Shown in pieces: positions 45,781 to 54,176 of a stretch of DNA of 64,000 nt. The stretch's first letter is position 1, and each line of letters opens with the position of its first letter. The notes under the pieces were generated by a model, which was not told where the DNA came from, did not search any database, and was given only the letters and a program-made list of their open reading frames with translations. The stretch is taken from assembly GCA_964410965.1 (NCBI GenBank), contig CAYPIY010000008.1, positions 211,855 to 275,854 on the forward strand, given 5' to 3'. The position numbers and the translations under genes are program-made. The DNA comes from JBBIRG01 sp964410965. Its GTDB lineage: Bacteria; CLD3; SB21; JBBIRG01.

Positions 45781-45813
45781 AAAGCAACAAGATTAACTTG
45801 TTGCTTTTTTTTT
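45781..45813 (+). terminator. Terminator between lipoprotein and receptor kinase, cassette 2
   Basis: AAAGCAACAAG-ATTAA-CTTGTTGCTTT with a run of nine T, ending 24 bases before the kinase ATG. The sequence differs from that of cassette 1, yet the position is the same. Confidence 0.85.
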
Positions 45814-45837
45814 ATTTAAATTTTTCTAATTTATTGC

Positions 45838-48800
45838 ATGATCCTTAGATTCCCTAATTTTAAATTCACCCGCTGGATATGTCTATTAACTTTTTTTCTC
45901 ATCGGATCAGTTTTTTCCCAAACCGATAACGGCGAATTTTCAGACGTATATTTCAGGGAAAAGAAAATATCAAGTTCGGTACTTGCCATTTGCCGGGACT
46001 CAGAGGGTTTTTTCTGGTTCGGTACAAGTTCGGGCTTAGTGCGATATGACGGGCTGGATTTTACCGTTTATCAAACCCATCCGTTGGATTCTTTATCGCT
46101 TTCCAGCAATATCGTCACTTCCATCATTTCAGACCCGGATGGTTTCCTGTGGGTCGGTACTTCGCAGGGCCTGAACAAATTCGACCCCCGCACAGATCAG
46201 TTTGTCAGGTTTTTTCATACCGAAAACGATTCAAACAGCTTATTCGGCAACGAGATCATCCGGTTATATCTGATCAGAGACAATATTTATATCTGCACTT
46301 CCAAAGGACTGAACGCTTATCATATACCGACAAAAACCATGCGGCGGGTTATACAAATGTATGCCCTATCAGTCCATGAAGACAAACAATCCGGTTTGTG
46401 GATCGGGACTTATGACAAGGGACTCATCAAATTATCTGAAAATCGAAAACCTCTTTTTCAATTTCTCAGAAACAACAAAGACCCCGGGGCGCTGAAAAGC
46501 AACCGAATATACTGTATTTCGGAAGACCGGGACGGATTATTCTGGCTGGCTACACAAAACGGAATCCATCGTTTTGATCCGGATAAGAAAGAATTCATGT
46601 CTTTCCGCACAAAACCCGAAAAACAATTCAATAGCCAGGATATCATGAAGGAAATGATAAGTTTCAAAGAACATGAATTCCTTGTCGCGACCTGGGACGG
46701 AGTTTTTGCATTTGACAAAACACAGCTATCTTATACTCTGATACAAACCGGCCGGCTAAATGATACATTACCCAATTTCATTAACAGCATTCATCTCGAT
46801 ACATGTGGCACCTTATGGGTCAGTTCAAACCGCGATGGACTAAGAATCCTGAATCCCGGAGTCAATAAATTCGCAAATCCTCTGAATACTAAGATCAACG
46901 TACTTCCGGTCAGCCATCTGAATATCATATCAATCGTCGATGATAACAAACAATTTGTCTGGTTTGGGACCAATGATGGTTTATACCGGTTTGACAAATT
47001 ACGCCAACAGTACCGCGTCTTCAGGCCGGATAAAAAGATCAAATCCATTAACAGCGATAAAATATACTGTCTTCACTCCGAACCCGGCGGCATACTATGG
47101 ATCGGGACCAACGGCGGCGGTTTGAACCGAATGGACGTCCAATCAGAATCTTTCGAAAACTGGGGCAGTTATCAGAAAAAAGACCGCGTGCTGAATGACA
47201 ATCAGGTCAATGCCATCGAACAGGATTCGGAACAACCGGAAATTTTATGGCTGGGCACTACAAAGGGCATCACCCGATTCGACAAAAACATGAAAACTGC
47301 CCGTTTCTTCCAGTCCGGGGCAAAGGATACATCCACGCTGAGCAGTAACCTCGTGATCTCTATAAAGGACTTCAACGACGGATACTTATGGATCGGAACC
47401 GTAAACGGACTGAATCGGTTTGATAAGAAAAAGGAAACCTGCAAACGGTTTTATCCTAAATTGCTGCATCCCTTGAGCAATAACCAGGTCCGGGGCATTT
47501 GCAAAGACCGGTTCGATTCTTCGTACGTCTTATGGCTCGGAACCTACGGCAGCGGCATCATGCGATTTGACATGTCAAACAATACATACAGCGTGTACAA
47601 TGAGAAAAAAGGTTTATGCAATGACTTTGCGCTGAACATTGTACAGGACGATCGTGGCGACTTATGGATTTCCACCAATAACGGATTATCCAGATTCAAT
47701 CCCCGGACGGAGCAATTCAGAAATTATTATTCTGAAGACGGCCTTTTGAATAATAACTTCCTCATCGGATATTTTAAGAATAAAAGGGGCGAATTGTATT
47801 TCGGGGGAAAAAAGGGTCTTAATGTATTCCACCCGGACAGCATAAAAGATTCCGACTTCATTCCTCCGGTTTATATCACTAAGTTTAAAAAATTTAATCA
47901 GGAAGTGAAACTGGATTCGAATATCTCACACAAAAAAGTTTTGTATCTTACCCACAGGGATTATGTCTTTTCGTTTGAATTTGCGTCGCTGGATTACCTG
48001 ATACCCCAGAAAAACCAATACGCCTATAAGATGGATGGATTTGACGAAGAATGGATTTATTCCGGTACAAGAACCTTCGTGAACTACACCAATCTTGATC
48101 CGGGGGAATATGTTTTTCGTGTTAAAGGAACGAACCATGACGGAGTCTGGAATGAGGAAGGCACATCATTAAAGGTTATCATTACACCCCCCTATTACCA
48201 GACCTGGTGGTTTCGCACGCTGATGGTCATATTCGCCGGCCTGGTTGTGGTATTCGCTGTCCAATGGCGGAAGTATTATAAGGAATACCGGCGGCTCCGA
48301 TATATCAGTCATTTCAAGATTGTCCGCAAGCTCGGCGAAGGCGGCATGGGCGAAGTCTATCAGGCGAAGAACTTCATTACCGGCGATTCTGTAGCGCTGA
48401 AACTGCTGCATCCTAAACTTACTGCCGAAGAATCAAACAAGACGAGGTTCCTGCGCGAGGCTAAACTGATGAGCGATCTCCAGCATCCGAATATCGTCAA
48501 AATATACGAAACGGGCGAAGCCGCAGGACGCGGATACATCAGCATGGAGTTACTGGAGGGCATGACGCTGTCGGAGTTCATCAAAAAGTCCGGCTATCTA
48601 TCCTCATCAATCGCCGTGGACATTACGCTGGCGGCCTGTGAAGCATTGTCGTTCATCCATCAGCAGGGCGTGATCCACCGCGATATCAAATCGGAAAATA
48701 TATTTATATTACAGCCGCAGTCGAAATCGAAGAGCCGGTTCAAACGGTTATCGAAAATCAGCCAGACGCGATTCACCTGGCCTGAACGAGTCCGGCTGAT

Positions 48801-49692
48801 GGACTTCGGATTAGCCAAATCATTAGAACTGATGACGATCACGCAGGTGGAGAGCATCATCGGGACGATCGCGTACATGTCGCCCGAACAGGCATCGGGA
48901 AGGTCTGTGGATCAGCGGTCGGATGTATATTCACTCGGAGTGGTTCTATATGAAGCGCTCACCGGTCATCTGCCTCATGAATCGGACAACGATCTGGTTC
49001 TCCTGCAGGCGGTGATGGACGGCCGCGATCCGAAGCCGATGGAATCGCATGGCGTGGAGATTCCGGAACTGATCAAAGACATCGTGTTAAAGATGCTGAA
49101 GAAATATCCGGATGAACGGTATCAGTCGATTGACGAGGTCAAAACAGCGCTGACAGCCGTCAAAGGCGTCGATTCGGAAAAGCAAGCCGAACCGATAATA
49201 ATGAAACCCTCACCGGCTAGCCTGTCCCGTCAGAGTATGGTGTATTTATCGAAAGGCGAATTATCCAAAGCGTTGGAAGCTTCGCAGACGGCGGTTGAGT
49301 ATATCCGGAACGAACCCGGAAGCATTGAGGCGGAAGTGTTTTTCAATCATTATAAAGTCCTTTCCACCGCCGGAAAAGGCGATGAAGCCGTTCAATATAT
49401 GAATCAAGCGCTGAGCCGTATCGCTACCGCCGGGAATATAGGAACCGATCAGTCGGGCGACAAGTCAATCCTCATCGAGTACAACACCCGAAAATGGAAA
49501 AAGTTGTTTCAGGAAGCGTCGGAACATCACCGGATGGGCCATATCAGCGAGGCAAGGATTCTGCTCCTGGACGCAGTGTCCCTTATCAAGCAATCCATAC
49601 TTTTAATTGAAAATGAGCAGGATAAATCGTATTATGCGGAAGCCAATAATGTCAGCAAGGTCATTCAGTTACTGAATCAGCTCATGAATTAA
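45838..49692 (+). CDS. Receptor Ser/Thr kinase with periplasmic regulator propeller (cassette 2)
   Basis: A 1284-aa paralogue of the cassette 1 kinase with the same order: signal peptide (ending LIGSVFSQ), propeller repeats (LWVGTSQGLNKFD, LWIGTNGGGLNRMD, LWLGTYGSGIMRFD and others), Y_Y_Y domain, membrane helix (about 790-811), Ser/Thr kinase (about 826-1104; GEGGMGEVY, VALKLL, HRDIKSEN, DFGLAKS) and TPR-like tail. The cytoplasmic half is nearly identical to that of cassette 1, including about 150 bases with one difference (43695-43840 against 48954-49100); the sensor half is much more diverged. The stop is 10 bases before the sigma54-activator start, so they are co-transcribed and the activator is a likely kinase target. 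Confidence 0.92.
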   Translation: MILRFPNFKFTRWICLLTFFLIGSVFSQTDNGEFSDVYFREKKISSSVLAICRDSEGFFWFGTSSGLVRYDGLDFTVYQTHPLDSLSLSSNIVTSIISDPDGFLWVGTSQGLNKFDPRTDQFVRFFHTENDSNSLFGNEIIRLYLIRDNIYICTSKGLNAYHIPTKTMRRVIQMYALSVHEDKQSGLWIGTYDKGLIKLSENRKPLFQFLRNNKDPGALKSNRIYCISEDRDGLFWLATQNGIHRFDPDKKEFMSFRTKPEKQFNSQDIMKEMISFKEHEFLVATWDGVFAFDKTQLSYTLIQTGRLNDTLPNFINSIHLDTCGTLWVSSNRDGLRILNPGVNKFANPLNTKINVLPVSHLNIISIVDDNKQFVWFGTNDGLYRFDKLRQQYRVFRPDKKIKSINSDKIYCLHSEPGGILWIGTNGGGLNRMDVQSESFENWGSYQKKDRVLNDNQVNAIEQDSEQPEILWLGTTKGITRFDKNMKTARFFQSGAKDTSTLSSNLVISIKDFNDGYLWIGTVNGLNRFDKKKETCKRFYPKLLHPLSNNQVRGICKDRFDSSYVLWLGTYGSGIMRFDMSNNTYSVYNEKKGLCNDFALNIVQDDRGDLWISTNNGLSRFNPRTEQFRNYYSEDGLLNNNFLIGYFKNKRGELYFGGKKGLNVFHPDSIKDSDFIPPVYITKFKKFNQEVKLDSNISHKKVLYLTHRDYVFSFEFASLDYLIPQKNQYAYKMDGFDEEWIYSGTRTFVNYTNLDPGEYVFRVKGTNHDGVWNEEGTSLKVIITPPYYQTWWFRTLMVIFAGLVVVFAVQWRKYYKEYRRLRYISHFKIVRKLGEGGMGEVYQAKNFITGDSVALKLLHPKLTAEESNKTRFLREAKLMSDLQHPNIVKIYETGEAAGRGYISMELLEGMTLSEFIKKSGYLSSSIAVDITLAACEALSFIHQQGVIHRDIKSENIFILQPQSKSKSRFKRLSKISQTRFTWPERVRLMDFGLAKSLELMTITQVESIIGTIAYMSPEQASGRSVDQRSDVYSLGVVLYEALTGHLPHESDNDLVLLQAVMDGRDPKPMESHGVEIPELIKDIVLKMLKKYPDERYQSIDEVKTALTAVKGVDSEKQAEPIIMKPSPASLSRQSMVYLSKGELSKALEASQTAVEYIRNEPGSIEAEVFFNHYKVLSTAGKGDEAVQYMNQALSRIATAGNIGTDQSGDKSILIEYNTRKWKKLFQEASEHHRMGHISEARILLLDAVSLIKQSILLIENEQDKSYYAEANNVSKVIQLLNQLMN

Positions 49693-49702
49693 GGACGCTT
49701 CC

Positions 49703-51253
49703 ATGAATACGGATCATATTCTGCAGTCACTTGAAAAAGCCGAATCGCTGGCGCGTAACGAGCTTAAGGACGAGAACCGCTATTTAAAGAAATTACTTGA
49801 GGTCAGCCGCACCATATCCACGCTGAACCTGTCGGAGTCGCTGGAAATGATCATGAATTCGGTCGTGGAAATCACCAAAGGTCAGCGGGGTGTTCTCGCG
49901 CTGACAGACGAAGGAGAAGAACCGAAAATTGCATACGCGGTCGGTTTATCCGAAACTGAATTAAACAGCAAGGAATTCGAAATCAGCGATTCGATCGTAA
50001 AAGATGTGCTGAAATCGAGGAAAAGCAAACTCATCGAGAACATTATACTGGACGGTGATTATAAAAACAAGCCGAGCGTGGTGGCGCTTAAGCTGAAGGC
50101 CGTGATGTGCGTCCCGCTGATTTGTCATGACAAAACCATCGGCGTTATATACGTTGACACAAACCGTTCGGAACATGCGTTTTCAAAGAGCGAACTTCAG
50201 CTGTTCGAGGCTTTCGCCTCGCAGGCCGCCATCGCGATCGACAACGCGAAGATGTTCCAGCAGTTAAAAACAGAAAATATCCTGATGCACAAGGAACTTC
50301 GCGGGCTGTCGCCGTTCCCTGAACTGGTTCACGAAAGCCCCGAAATGAAAAACGTGTGCGAGCTGGTTCAGCGTGTGCTCGATAATTCCGTCACGGTCCT
50401 GATCACGGGGGAAACGGGTTCAGGCAAAGAAATGGTCGCGCGCGCTATTCATTACAACAGCGGGAGAAAAGACAAACCGTTCGTCGCGGTCAACTGCGGA
50501 GCCCTGACCGAATCCCTTCTGGAATCCGAGCTGTTCGGGCACAAAAAAGGGGCGTTCACGGGCGCGGTCGAAAACAAGACCGGTTTGTTCGAGGCCGCAA
50601 GCGGCAGCACGATCTTTCTTGATGAAATCGGCGAAACCACGCCGGCCATACAGATCAGGCTTCTGCGGGTACTTGAAACTCAAACCATACGCCGCATCGG
50701 TGAAACCGCAGACCGGAAAATCGATACTCGCGTCATCGCGGCCACCAATAAAAACCTGAAAAGCGAAGTCGAAGCGGGCCGCTTCCGGGAGGATTTGTTC
50801 TACCGGTTGAATGTCTTTCCGATTCACGTCCCCCCGCTCCGCGACCGGATGGCCGACCTCCCGATCCTGATCCGGCATTTTGTGCAATTGTTCAATAACG
50901 AACTTCAAAAAAACGTCCGGTCCGTCACGCCCGATGCAATGAAAATCCTGACCTCGCAGTCATGGCCGGGCAACGTACGCGAACTGAAAAATGCCATTCA
51001 CCGCATGATGGTCATGGCCAGCCGCGATCAATTGACAACCGGGGAGATACCGGCTGAATTCATACCCAAAACCCCGTTAACGGCCCGGAGTGAACAGGAT
51101 ACCGCAGTCCGGACACTGGAAGAAATGGAAAAAGAATATATCGAAACGATCATTAAAAAATGCAACGGCAACAAAGCGGAAGCCGCACGCCAACTGGGAC
51201 TCAAAAAATCCACGCTCTACATGAAACTGAATAAAATGGAATCGGAGGAATAA
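49703..51253 (+). CDS. GAF-AAA+-Fis sigma54-dependent transcription activator
   Basis: A 516-aa enhancer-binding protein. Order: short coiled N-terminus, GAF domain (about 30-185), AAA+ domain (about 205-440) with Walker A GETGSGKE (236-243), the sigma54-contacting GAFTGA loop (283-288), Walker B TIFLDE (303-308) and the FREDLFYRLNVFPI segment with the Arg fingers, then a Fis-type helix-turn-helix (478-512, NGNKAEAARQLGLKKSTLYM). There is no receiver domain, so it is not controlled by a histidine kinase. Control by ligand binding to GAF, or by phosphorylation from the adjacent Ser/Thr kinase, is more likely. It would open sigma54 promoters after binding palindromes. A GGA ribosome site lies 8 bases before the ATG. 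Confidence 0.95.
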   Translation: MNTDHILQSLEKAESLARNELKDENRYLKKLLEVSRTISTLNLSESLEMIMNSVVEITKGQRGVLALTDEGEEPKIAYAVGLSETELNSKEFEISDSIVKDVLKSRKSKLIENIILDGDYKNKPSVVALKLKAVMCVPLICHDKTIGVIYVDTNRSEHAFSKSELQLFEAFASQAAIAIDNAKMFQQLKTENILMHKELRGLSPFPELVHESPEMKNVCELVQRVLDNSVTVLITGETGSGKEMVARAIHYNSGRKDKPFVAVNCGALTESLLESELFGHKKGAFTGAVENKTGLFEAASGSTIFLDEIGETTPAIQIRLLRVLETQTIRRIGETADRKIDTRVIAATNKNLKSEVEAGRFREDLFYRLNVFPIHVPPLRDRMADLPILIRHFVQLFNNELQKNVRSVTPDAMKILTSQSWPGNVRELKNAIHRMMVMASRDQLTTGEIPAEFIPKTPLTARSEQDTAVRTLEEMEKEYIETIIKKCNGNKAEAARQLGLKKSTLYMKLNKMESEE

Positions 51254-51264
51254 TCTTCTTCAAG

Positions 51265-51286
51265 CCGGACTGTGTAACACAGCCGG
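51265..51286. repeat. Hairpin between convergent genes
   Basis: CCGG-A-CTGTG-TAA-CACAG-CCGG just after the activator stop. There is no T run on either side, so it is a weak terminator at best. Confidence 0.45.
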
Positions 51287-51295
51287 AATGGCCCG

Positions 51296-51805
51296 TCACC
51301 ATGTATCGTAATGCACTTTTCCCTGATCGTACCGGTCGGGCTGTGTTTTCGTTTCCGCAGGATAACCGACCGCTATGATAGCCAGCGGCATGACTTCATC
51401 GGGAAGTTCAAACAGTTGCCTTGTAGGCAGGATCCGCTCTTCGCGCGGATGCACACCGAGCCAGACCGCGCCGAGCCCTTTCGCGTGAACCGCCAGCAAC
51501 AGGTTCTGCGTCGCCGCCGAGCAGTCCTGAATCCAGTAATCCTTGTGTTTCTCCAGCCTCCGGTCTCCGCAGACCACAACCGCGAGCGGCGCTTCGCGCA
51601 GCATCTGCGCGTACGGATGATAGTCCGCTATGGCGAGCAATATCTTCTTGTCACGAACGACGATAAAATGCCACGGCTGCTGATTTCCGGCGGAAGGAGC
51701 CATCATCGCGGCTTCAAGTAACATTTTAATCAGATCATCCGGTACGGGTTTTCCGGTAAATTTCCTGATGCTCCTTCGCGTGATGATCGCTTCTATGGCT
51801 TCCAT
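51296..51805 (-). CDS. Nitroreductase-family flavoprotein
   Basis: A 169-aa FMN-dependent oxidoreductase of the short nitroreductase group. It shows the N-terminal AIITRRSIRKFTGKPVPDDL, the FMN-binding APSAGNQQPWHFIVV, the central DCSAATQNLLLAVHAKGLGA, and the C-terminal PLAIIAVGYPAE. The physiological substrate (nitroaromatics, quinones or a cofactor precursor) cannot be decided. AAGGA precedes the ATG by about 7 bases. It is convergent to the sigma54-activator gene and probably a single-gene unit. Confidence 0.92.
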   Translation of the reverse strand: MEAIEAIITRRSIRKFTGKPVPDDLIKMLLEAAMMAPSAGNQQPWHFIVVRDKKILLAIADYHPYAQMLREAPLAVVVCGDRRLEKHKDYWIQDCSAATQNLLLAVHAKGLGAVWLGVHPREERILPTRQLFELPDEVMPLAIIAVGYPAETKTQPDRYDQGKVHYDTW

Positions 51806-51840
51806 GGTTAATCCTTATCAAACAAGGCCTCTAAGACGCA

Positions 51841-51879
51841 AAGGCACGAAGTATTTATAAATCTAATTAGTTGTGCCTT
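51841..51879. repeat. Dispersed inverted repeat AAGGCAC/GTGCCTT
   Basis: Seven-base arms in the short gap between two minus-strand genes. The left arm continues as AAGGCACGAAG, the motif also found near 33042 and 44559. Confidence 0.55.
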
Positions 51880-51901
51880 GGTGAATTGGTGGCGGAAAGA
51901 T

Positions 51902-53077
51902 TTATTCAATCACTTTTTCATAAAGCGCGTATGTACGGCTGAGTTTCCCGCCCATAAAATCGGCCATGCGGATGACTAATTCGTTATCTTCCAGCACCCA
52001 TCCAATGTCGCAGGCTGTGTATCCGTGCGTCTGTGTGTAACGCTTCGCCTCAGAAACCAGTATCGCGTCAAGCCCTATTTTGCGGAACTTCGGGCGAATG
52101 CCGAAATATCCCTGCCGGAAGCTTTTAATCAGGCCTTTGCCCAGCAGCATTTTCAGCGCACGGAGAATTTCCAGTTTTTTCAATCCGGGTATCGGTCTCA
52201 GCACTTCCAGAATATTGGGTACGCATCCGAAAAACGCCGCGGGCTCTCCTTCCACATACGCGAAAATGAACATCTTCGGATCCCAGATCAGTTTGATGGA
52301 ATGAAGATTCTCGTTAAACTCCTCCCGCGTCATCGGGACAAAACCCCAGTTATCATGCCAGGCTTCATTATATATGCTGAACATCATATCACGAAGGACG
52401 TTATATCGCTTGTTCGTGAATGTTTCCAGCGTTATTTTGTACCGTTTCTTGGTCAACTCGGTCACGCGAAGAAGCCGTTCTTCGATCGGTGTCTGCACCG
52501 GAACATCCATGCCGACGAAACGCTTGACAACGTTCATGCCGCATTGTTCGAACAACGACGCATAATACGGGTAATTGTAATGGTAATAGATGTAAGGTTT
52601 TGTGTCATAACCCGAAATCAGAACGCCAGGCGTCGCGTCATTCACGGGAAGATTCTGGGGTCCGCGGATATGCGTCATTCCTTTGCTTTTCAGCCATTCC
52701 GATGCCGCCGAGACCAGCGTCTTTGCGACCGCGGGATGATTTACCGATTCATAAAAACAAAAGAATCCCGTCTTGTCGCCCGCGTGACGGTTATGGTTTT
52801 CGTTCGTGTAAGCCATGATGCGTCCGGCGATGTCGCCGTTTTCATATGCCAGAAAAAAAGAGGCTTCTGCATGTTTAAAAAAAACGTGACGTGAATCCAG
52901 CCACCCGATGATGCCGAGCATGCCGAAACCGAGATACTCATAATTCAGCAGGGGTATGAATTGCGGCTCGTCTTTGTAATGATCCCAGTGATACTGAATG
53001 AATTGTTTCAGCCGCCGCCAGTCCTGCCGCGTTGTGTTGGAGAATTGTTCAATCCGGATCGAATTCGTGTCGTTCAT
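51902..53077 (-). CDS. YghO-like GNAT-fold protein
   Basis: A 391-aa protein resembling the YghO group of large GNAT-related proteins. The N-terminal half holds FIPLLNYEYLG and the FFLAYENGDIAGRIMAYTNE strand block with GFFCFYESVNHP, then SKGMTHIRGPQNLPVNDATP, characteristic of the group. The C-terminal half has a second acyltransferase-like lobe (FIFAYVEGEPAAFFGCVPNI ... FGIRPKFRKIGLDAILVSEA). The acceptor is unknown. It is a single-gene unit on the minus strand, with no clear ribosome site. Confidence 0.75.
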   Translation of the reverse strand: MNDTNSIRIEQFSNTTRQDWRRLKQFIQYHWDHYKDEPQFIPLLNYEYLGFGMLGIIGWLDSRHVFFKHAEASFFLAYENGDIAGRIMAYTNENHNRHAGDKTGFFCFYESVNHPAVAKTLVSAASEWLKSKGMTHIRGPQNLPVNDATPGVLISGYDTKPYIYYHYNYPYYASLFEQCGMNVVKRFVGMDVPVQTPIEERLLRVTELTKKRYKITLETFTNKRYNVLRDMMFSIYNEAWHDNWGFVPMTREEFNENLHSIKLIWDPKMFIFAYVEGEPAAFFGCVPNILEVLRPIPGLKKLEILRALKMLLGKGLIKSFRQGYFGIRPKFRKIGLDAILVSEAKRYTQTHGYTACDIGWVLEDNELVIRMADFMGGKLSRTYALYEKVIE

Positions 53078-53242
53078 GTTTCAGGTATGGTTTTTCCTGA
53101 TAGAATACGTTAATTCCGGATGAAAATCTATCGGAATTTAAGATATTCCTGTATATTCCGGATTTGGGATTTTGATAACTTTTCTTGTAATTCATAATCC
53201 GGATGATTACATTGATGCATCCCAATCCTTGAGGAGCATAAG

Positions 53243-54148
53243 ATGGAAATCGATTACAGGGTTCTCAGGCGAAACGCCCTTATCCAGTGGATAACCAGCC
53301 TGTTCATCACGGCGGGCATCATCGGAGTTTTTTACTGGAATTCATCCCTGCATATATGGGAAATGCACCGGACGGAACTGCTGAATCTGATCAAAGTCAC
53401 CGCAAGCCAGATTGACGGCGATCTTCACGCGACACTCCGCGGCGAACGCGGGGACGAGCAAACCGATGCCTATGCCAGGATCAAGCGCCAGCTCAAACAT
53501 GTCCGGGACGCGGTACCTGACATCCGGTTCATCTATACCATGATCAGGAACAATGATCCATCCAATCCGAATCTGTGGCGGTTTGTGGTGGATGCCGAGG
53601 AAAATCCCCTGGACATGTCCCACAGCGGCGACACCTATGATGTTTCGGATTATCCGCAAATGATTACCGCTTTTGAACGTCCGGATGTTGATGAAAACAT
53701 CAGCCAGGACCAGTGGGGATCTTTTCTTTCAGCGTATGCACCGGTACGGAATTCAGCGGGACAGTCCGTCGCGCTGGTCGGGGTGGACCGGAAGGGATCG
53801 CTCATCCTCCGCGACCTGGATCAGTTATTGTTCAATACCATCTTGGCCGGCGCCTGCCTCTTCGTCGTCGTAAGCCTCCTGTCCCTTTTTTATTACCGGC
53901 ACAGACAAAACCACATGCTGAAACAGATGATGCTGCGCCAGGTCGATCACATCAAAAAACTTGAGGGCCTGCTGCCGATCTGCAGCCTCTGCAAGAACAT
54001 CCGCGACGACCGCAATACCGGCAAGGGAGAGGGAAACTGGAAAATCCTGGAGGATTACATATCCGAACATTCCACGGTCGATTTCACGCATACGATCTGC
54101 CCCGATTGCAGGGTAAAGCATTACAAGGATGAATCACAACAGAATTAA
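53243..54148 (+). CDS. Membrane sensor-like protein with periplasmic domain and C-terminal zinc-ribbon-like CxxC pair
   Basis: A 301-aa protein with two membrane helices (about 15-33 and 195-215) enclosing a periplasmic domain of about 160 residues that resembles a PDC/Cache-type sensor (DIRFIYTMIRNNDPSNPNLW ... GSFLSAYAPVRNSAGQSVAL, VGVDR). The cytoplasmic tail is short and ends in a domain with Cys247-x2-Cys250 (PICSLCKNIRDD) and Cys286-x2-Cys289 (TICPDCRVKHY). This tail usually closes response-regulator or histidine-kinase proteins, but here no kinase or receiver domain is present. TGAGGAG lies 6-7 bases before the ATG. It is followed after 28 bases by a secreted protein gene. Confidence 0.75.
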   Translation: MEIDYRVLRRNALIQWITSLFITAGIIGVFYWNSSLHIWEMHRTELLNLIKVTASQIDGDLHATLRGERGDEQTDAYARIKRQLKHVRDAVPDIRFIYTMIRNNDPSNPNLWRFVVDAEENPLDMSHSGDTYDVSDYPQMITAFERPDVDENISQDQWGSFLSAYAPVRNSAGQSVALVGVDRKGSLILRDLDQLLFNTILAGACLFVVVSLLSLFYYRHRQNHMLKQMMLRQVDHIKKLEGLLPICSLCKNIRDDRNTGKGEGNWKILEDYISEHSTVDFTHTICPDCRVKHYKDESQQN

Positions 54149-54176
54149 AGTTATAAATTTTAAGGAGAAATGACAC

